Source: an uncultured Lentisphaeraceae bacterium (GTDB lineage Bacteria; Verrucomicrobiota; Kiritimatiellia; RFP12; DVOR01). From it: a stretch of DNA of 9,434 nt. The stretch covers positions 1 through 9,434 of the forward strand of contig CAMGJH010000019.1 in NCBI GenBank assembly GCA_946056345.1. Reading direction: 5' to 3'. Of the stretch, positions 7,476-9,434 are shown in pieces. The notes below the pieces were generated by a model. The model saw only the letters and a list, made by a program, of their open reading frames with translations. It did no database searches and was not told the DNA's origin. Every line of letters starts with the position of its first letter. The stretch's first letter is position 1. A program made the position numbers and the translations under genes.

Positions 7476-8534
7476 ATGAAGTCCTCCACCCGCCACTTTG
7501 CCATCGGCCTCTTCGTCCTCGCCGGTTTCGGCCTCTTTGCCCTCGCCTGCATCCTCTTCGGCGGCGGCCAACTCTTTCCCCAAACCCTCACCTTCGAGAC
7601 CTACTTCGACTCCTCCGTTCAGGGCCTCGACATCGGCGGCGCGGTCAAGTTCCGCGGGATGAAGATTGGCCAAGTCGAGTCCATCGGCTTTGCCGGCAGC
7701 CACTACGGCGCCCGCCCCGAGGTCGACGCCTCCGCCCCCGACATCCACCGCGCCCTCTCCTACATCCGCGTCATCTGCTCAATCGACATCAAGGAGCACC
7801 CCTACTTCGGGCGCGACCGCTTCCAGGCGATGCTCGAGCGCGGCCTCCACGCCAACCTCGAGATGCAGGGCATCACCGGCACCGTCTTCATCAACCTCGA
7901 CTTCTCCCGCGCCGGCGCCCTCGCCGCCGACGATCCGCCCCTCACCGTCCCCTGGTCCCCCGACGAGCTCTACGTTCCCTCCGCCCCAAACACCCTCCAA
8001 AGCTTCCTCTCCGTGGCCGAGAAGATCGCCGCCAAGCTCGAAGCCCTCGACTTCTCCAAGTCCGTCGACGCCCTCACCGCCCTCATCCAAAACGCCGACA
8101 CCGCCATCCTCGGCGCCGACCTCCCCAAGCTCTCGGCCACCTTCACCGCCCTCGGTCAATCCCTCACCAAGGAGCTCGAGACCATCGACGCCCTCCTCGC
8201 CGACCTCGACGGTCAGGCCCTCGGCAAGGACCTCCACGCCTTCTCCACCGAGCTCGCCGCCCTCACCGCCGAGCTCCGCACCTCCTTGCCCACCCTCGTC
8301 ACCACCGCCAACAACACCCTCTCCCAAATCAACACCACCCTCGTCGACGCCGCCCCCCTCCTCACCGAGGCCACCGGCACCCTCCACGCCCTGCGCGAAA
8401 ACATCTCCCCGGCCTCCGGCGAAGACCTCGCCCAAACCCTCTCCGCCCTCGCCCGCACCTCCGCCATCCTTGAAGCCCTCATTGGCGAACTCCGCGAGCG
8501 CCCCTCCCGCCTTATCTTCGACGACAAGGAATAA
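7476..8534 (+). CDS. mlaD: MlaD-like MCE-domain protein with long helical C-terminus
   Basis: This periplasmic lipid-binding subunit is anchored in the inner membrane and forms a ring on the MlaE/MlaF complex. Residues 9-28 are a single membrane anchor. The MCE domain is about 38-142 (TFETYFDSSVQGLDIGGAVK at 39-58, then FRGMKIGQVESIGF at 59-72, ending GITGTVFINLDF at 132-143). It holds an insertion around residues 74-107 before the ring-forming strands. Residues 171-340 are almost entirely amphipathic helix with regular Leu/Ala spacing and Asp/Glu/Lys, suited to a helical bundle or needle. The end, RPSRLIF (342-348), matches the conserved tail of this family. At 352 aa it is about twice E. 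coli MlaD (183 aa), which lacks the long tail, and has one MCE domain rather than the several of PqiB/LetB. A weak GGAG lies 9 bases before the ATG. The absence of mlaC and the lipoprotein downstream favour a tunnel design. Confidence 0.95.
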   Translation: MKSSTRHFAIGLFVLAGFGLFALACILFGGGQLFPQTLTFETYFDSSVQGLDIGGAVKFRGMKIGQVESIGFAGSHYGARPEVDASAPDIHRALSYIRVICSIDIKEHPYFGRDRFQAMLERGLHANLEMQGITGTVFINLDFSRAGALAADDPPLTVPWSPDELYVPSAPNTLQSFLSVAEKIAAKLEALDFSKSVDALTALIQNADTAILGADLPKLSATFTALGQSLTKELETIDALLADLDGQALGKDLHAFSTELAALTAELRTSLPTLVTTANNTLSQINTTLVDAAPLLTEATGTLHALRENISPASGEDLAQTLSALARTSAILEALIGELRERPSRLIFDDKE

Positions 8535-8552
8535 TCCGAAAGGTCCCCCCTT

Positions 8553-9071
8553 ATGACCCGCCTCGCCCTCTCGCTCGTTGCCCTCGTTGCGCTCCTCTGC
8601 GCCGGCTGCTTCTTCGGTCCCCGCAACACCCCCGCCGCCCCCAAATACACCCTCGCCGATTCCCCCACCGCCCCTGTCGCCCAAGACCTCCTCCCCTCCG
8701 TCCGCCTCGCCGTCGACCTCCGTGCCGCCCCTGCCCCCCTCCACTTCCACGCCGATGGCACTGTCACCCCCATCGAGGGCCTCACCTACTACGCCCCTCT
8801 CGAGGTCGCCATCGAGGCCGCCCTCCGCAGCACCACCGCTTACACCCCCAACCAGCCCCCTCGCCGCGCCTCTATCACCGTCCTTGCCTTCTGCCTCGAC
8901 GAACGCTCCGGCTCCCCCCTCGCCTCCGTCCGCCTCGCCACCTCCGCCCCTAACGGCGCCCAGCGCGAAGTCTCCGCCTCCCGTCCCCTTCCTGCTTCCC
9001 CCTCCCCGCGCGTCCTCCGCGACGCCCTCGCCCAAGCCCTCCTTGAAGCCTACGCCGAACTCGCCCGCTAG
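8553..9071 (+). CDS. ABC-type transport auxiliary lipoprotein (PqiC-like)
   Basis: This is a 172-aa lipoprotein with signal MTRLALSLVALVALLCAGC; the lipobox is L-C-A-G/C with the lipidated Cys at 19. Residue +2 is Phe, not Asp, so sorting to the outer membrane is expected. Early KYTLADSP (31-38) fits the 'YTL' strand typical of the ABC_trans_aux/PqiC family, and YYAPLEVAIEAALR (79-92) fits its core helix. The match is by position and pattern, not by a strong motif. The protein follows mlaD by 18 bases (AAAGG 9 bases before the ATG) and ends the operon. PqiC-type lipoproteins are proposed to dock the MCE tunnel at the outer membrane, and I infer that role here. Codon use is extreme for C at third positions. 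Confidence 0.8.
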   Translation: MTRLALSLVALVALLCAGCFFGPRNTPAAPKYTLADSPTAPVAQDLLPSVRLAVDLRAAPAPLHFHADGTVTPIEGLTYYAPLEVAIEAALRSTTAYTPNQPPRRASITVLAFCLDERSGSPLASVRLATSAPNGAQREVSASRPLPASPSPRVLRDALAQALLEAYAELAR

Positions 9072-9111
9072 CGGCTAGCAGCTAACCGCTAGCAACTAGC
9101 AGCTAACCGCT
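9067..9111 (+). repeat. Tandem heptamer array, family A (GCTAGCA / GCTAACC)
   Basis: Six consecutive heptamers run in register from the stop codon of the lipoprotein gene: GCTAGCG, GCTAGCA, GCTAACC, GCTAGCA, ACTAGCA, GCTAACC, then a partial GCT. A 16-base identity (CTAGCAGCTAACCGCT) recurs 21 bases apart (9075 and 9096), that is, three heptamers. This resembles the short tandem repeated repetitive heptamers known in cyanobacteria in form, not in sequence. No function is visible. Confidence 0.85.
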
Positions 9112-9122
9112 CGGTGCGCCCC

Positions 9123-9141
9123 TGGGGGCTTCTCGCCCCCA
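9123..9141 (+). repeat. Perfect 7-bp hairpin
   Basis: TGGGGGC (9123-9129) pairs with GCCCCCA (9135-9141) across a TTCTC loop. There is no T-run after it, so it is a weak candidate for a terminator or RNA-stabilising stem. Confidence 0.6.
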
Positions 9142-9150
9142 CACCCCTCG

Positions 9151-9167
9151 GGAGCGCAGGGCGCTCC
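9151..9167 (+). repeat. Perfect 7-bp hairpin with 3-base loop
   Basis: GGAGCGC (9151-9157) pairs with GCGCTCC (9161-9167) around AGG. It sits 9 bases after the previous hairpin; the two together could protect the 3' end of the operon mRNA. Confidence 0.6.
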
Positions 9168-9208
9168 ACCCCGGCCACCGCGCCCTTTGGGCACGGCGGC
9201 TTTTGGCT

Positions 9209-9243
9209 GTTCACCGTTCACTGTTCACCTCTCACCGTTCACG
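9209..9243 (+). repeat. Tandem heptamer array, family B (GTTCACC)
   Basis: Five contiguous heptamers: GTTCACC, GTTCACT, GTTCACC, TCTCACC, GTTCACG. The consensus differs from family A but the unit length is the same. The array is embedded in noncoding DNA. Confidence 0.85.
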
Positions 9244-9306
9244 CGAGCGAAGCGAACCTCTACACACCGCGCGGCGATGCGCTCACGCGCCTCGCCGCCC
9301 AGGCCG

Positions 9307-9324
9307 TTGGGGGAGTCCCCCCAA
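9307..9324 (+). repeat. Perfect 7-bp hairpin TTGGGGG/CCCCCAA
   Basis: TTGGGGG (9307-9313) pairs with CCCCCAA (9318-9324) with a 4-base loop. It is followed by C-rich DNA and no T-run. Confidence 0.55.
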
Positions 9325-9359
9325 GCCCCCCGCCCCCCCCCGCTTTTCGCATCCGCCCC

Positions 9360-9434
9360 GGGTTCGCCTCGAGGTAGGGCCGGGTTCGCCTCGAGGTAGG
9401 CCCGGGTTGACCCTCGACCCGGGGCGGGTTCGTT
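9360..9434 (+). repeat. 22-bp tandem repeat, continuing past window end
   Basis: Units start at 9360, 9382, 9404 and 9426 with exact 22-base spacing. The first two share 19 identical bases (GGGTTCGCCTCGAGGTAGG), including the palindrome CCTCGAGG. The third keeps GGGTT at its start and a central CTCGA but diverges elsewhere. The fourth begins GGGTTCG and is cut by the window. With no spacers it is a minisatellite-type repeat, not a CRISPR. Confidence 0.8.

Larger units (their letters stand above)
9072..9434 (+). other. Repeat-rich noncoding region after the MCE operon
   Basis: This 363-base stretch has no credible gene; short frames across it are Pro/Arg/Ser-rich noise. It contains two heptamer arrays, three strong short hairpins, a C-tract (about 9332-9341) and a 22-bp tandem repeat reaching the window end. 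No clear promoter or tRNA is seen. The hairpins may end the operon transcript, but none is followed by a T-run. Confidence 0.7.

Noticed and set aside
6753..7748. 331-codon - strand frame over mlaF/mlaD
   Set aside because: It is a Gly/Glu/Ala low-complexity product of C-ending codons on the + strand, antisense to a perfect ABC ATPase.
7666..8556. 296-codon Ser/Pro-rich + strand frame
   Set aside because: It is an out-of-frame reading of mlaD and pure low complexity.
7779..9035. 418-codon - strand frame over mlaD and the lipoprotein gene
   Set aside because: It is Gly/Glu repeats caused by codon bias; the + strand genes have a membrane anchor, MCE domain and lipobox.
9360..9434. CRISPR array
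   Set aside because: Units are contiguous at 22 bp with no unique spacers and there are no cas genes.

Overview
The window is bacterial, fairly GC-rich, with all recognisable genes on the + strand. The best guess for the host is a Gram-negative bacterium with an outer membrane. The evidence is a complete lipid-transport (MCE/Mla-type) operon with an outer-membrane-type lipoprotein. A secreted protein of a style I associate with the PVC group (Lentisphaerota/Kiritimatiellota) makes that group a tentative guess only; no rRNA or other strong taxonomic marker is present.

Layout. (1) Positions 2-1502 carry two overlapping DNA methyltransferase genes. The first is the C-terminal end of a beta-class N6/N4 methyltransferase that begins upstream of the window; the second is a complete D12-class adenine methyltransferase. 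The pair resembles the dpnA/dpnM methylases of DpnII-type restriction-modification loci, but no nuclease lies inside the window. Hand counts of sample lines give about 47-53% GC here, clearly below the rest, so this block looks acquired. (2) Positions 1646-4066 carry pheT, the phenylalanyl-tRNA synthetase beta subunit. It has its own probable extended -10 promoter and no pheS directly upstream. (3) Positions 4067-4426 are noncoding and end in a strong hairpin plus T-run, possibly the 3' end of a small RNA or a terminator. (4) Positions 4427-9071 look like one operon. It starts with a secreted Ala/Lys/Glu-rich protein of unknown function, followed by a STAS-MlaE permease fusion, the MlaF ATPase, an MlaD-like MCE protein with a long helical tail, and a PqiC-like auxiliary lipoprotein. 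(5) Positions 9072-9434 are a repeat-rich, hairpin-rich intergenic region with two families of tandem heptamers and a 22-bp tandem repeat running off the end.

How it works together. The MCE operon should build an inner-membrane ABC complex (MlaE permease with built-in STAS domain, MlaF ATPase). It would be coupled to a periplasmic MCE ring with a long helical extension and to an outer-membrane-anchored lipoprotein, moving lipids between the two membranes. There is no mlaC gene, so a tunnel-like arrangement (Pqi/Let-like) is more likely than a soluble ferry. I did not find a convincing wholly new system. The most unusual signals are the tandem heptamer arrays, the structured RNA candidate at about 4256-4379, the unknown secreted protein leading the MCE operon, and a sharp change from G-ending to C-ending codons along the same strand.
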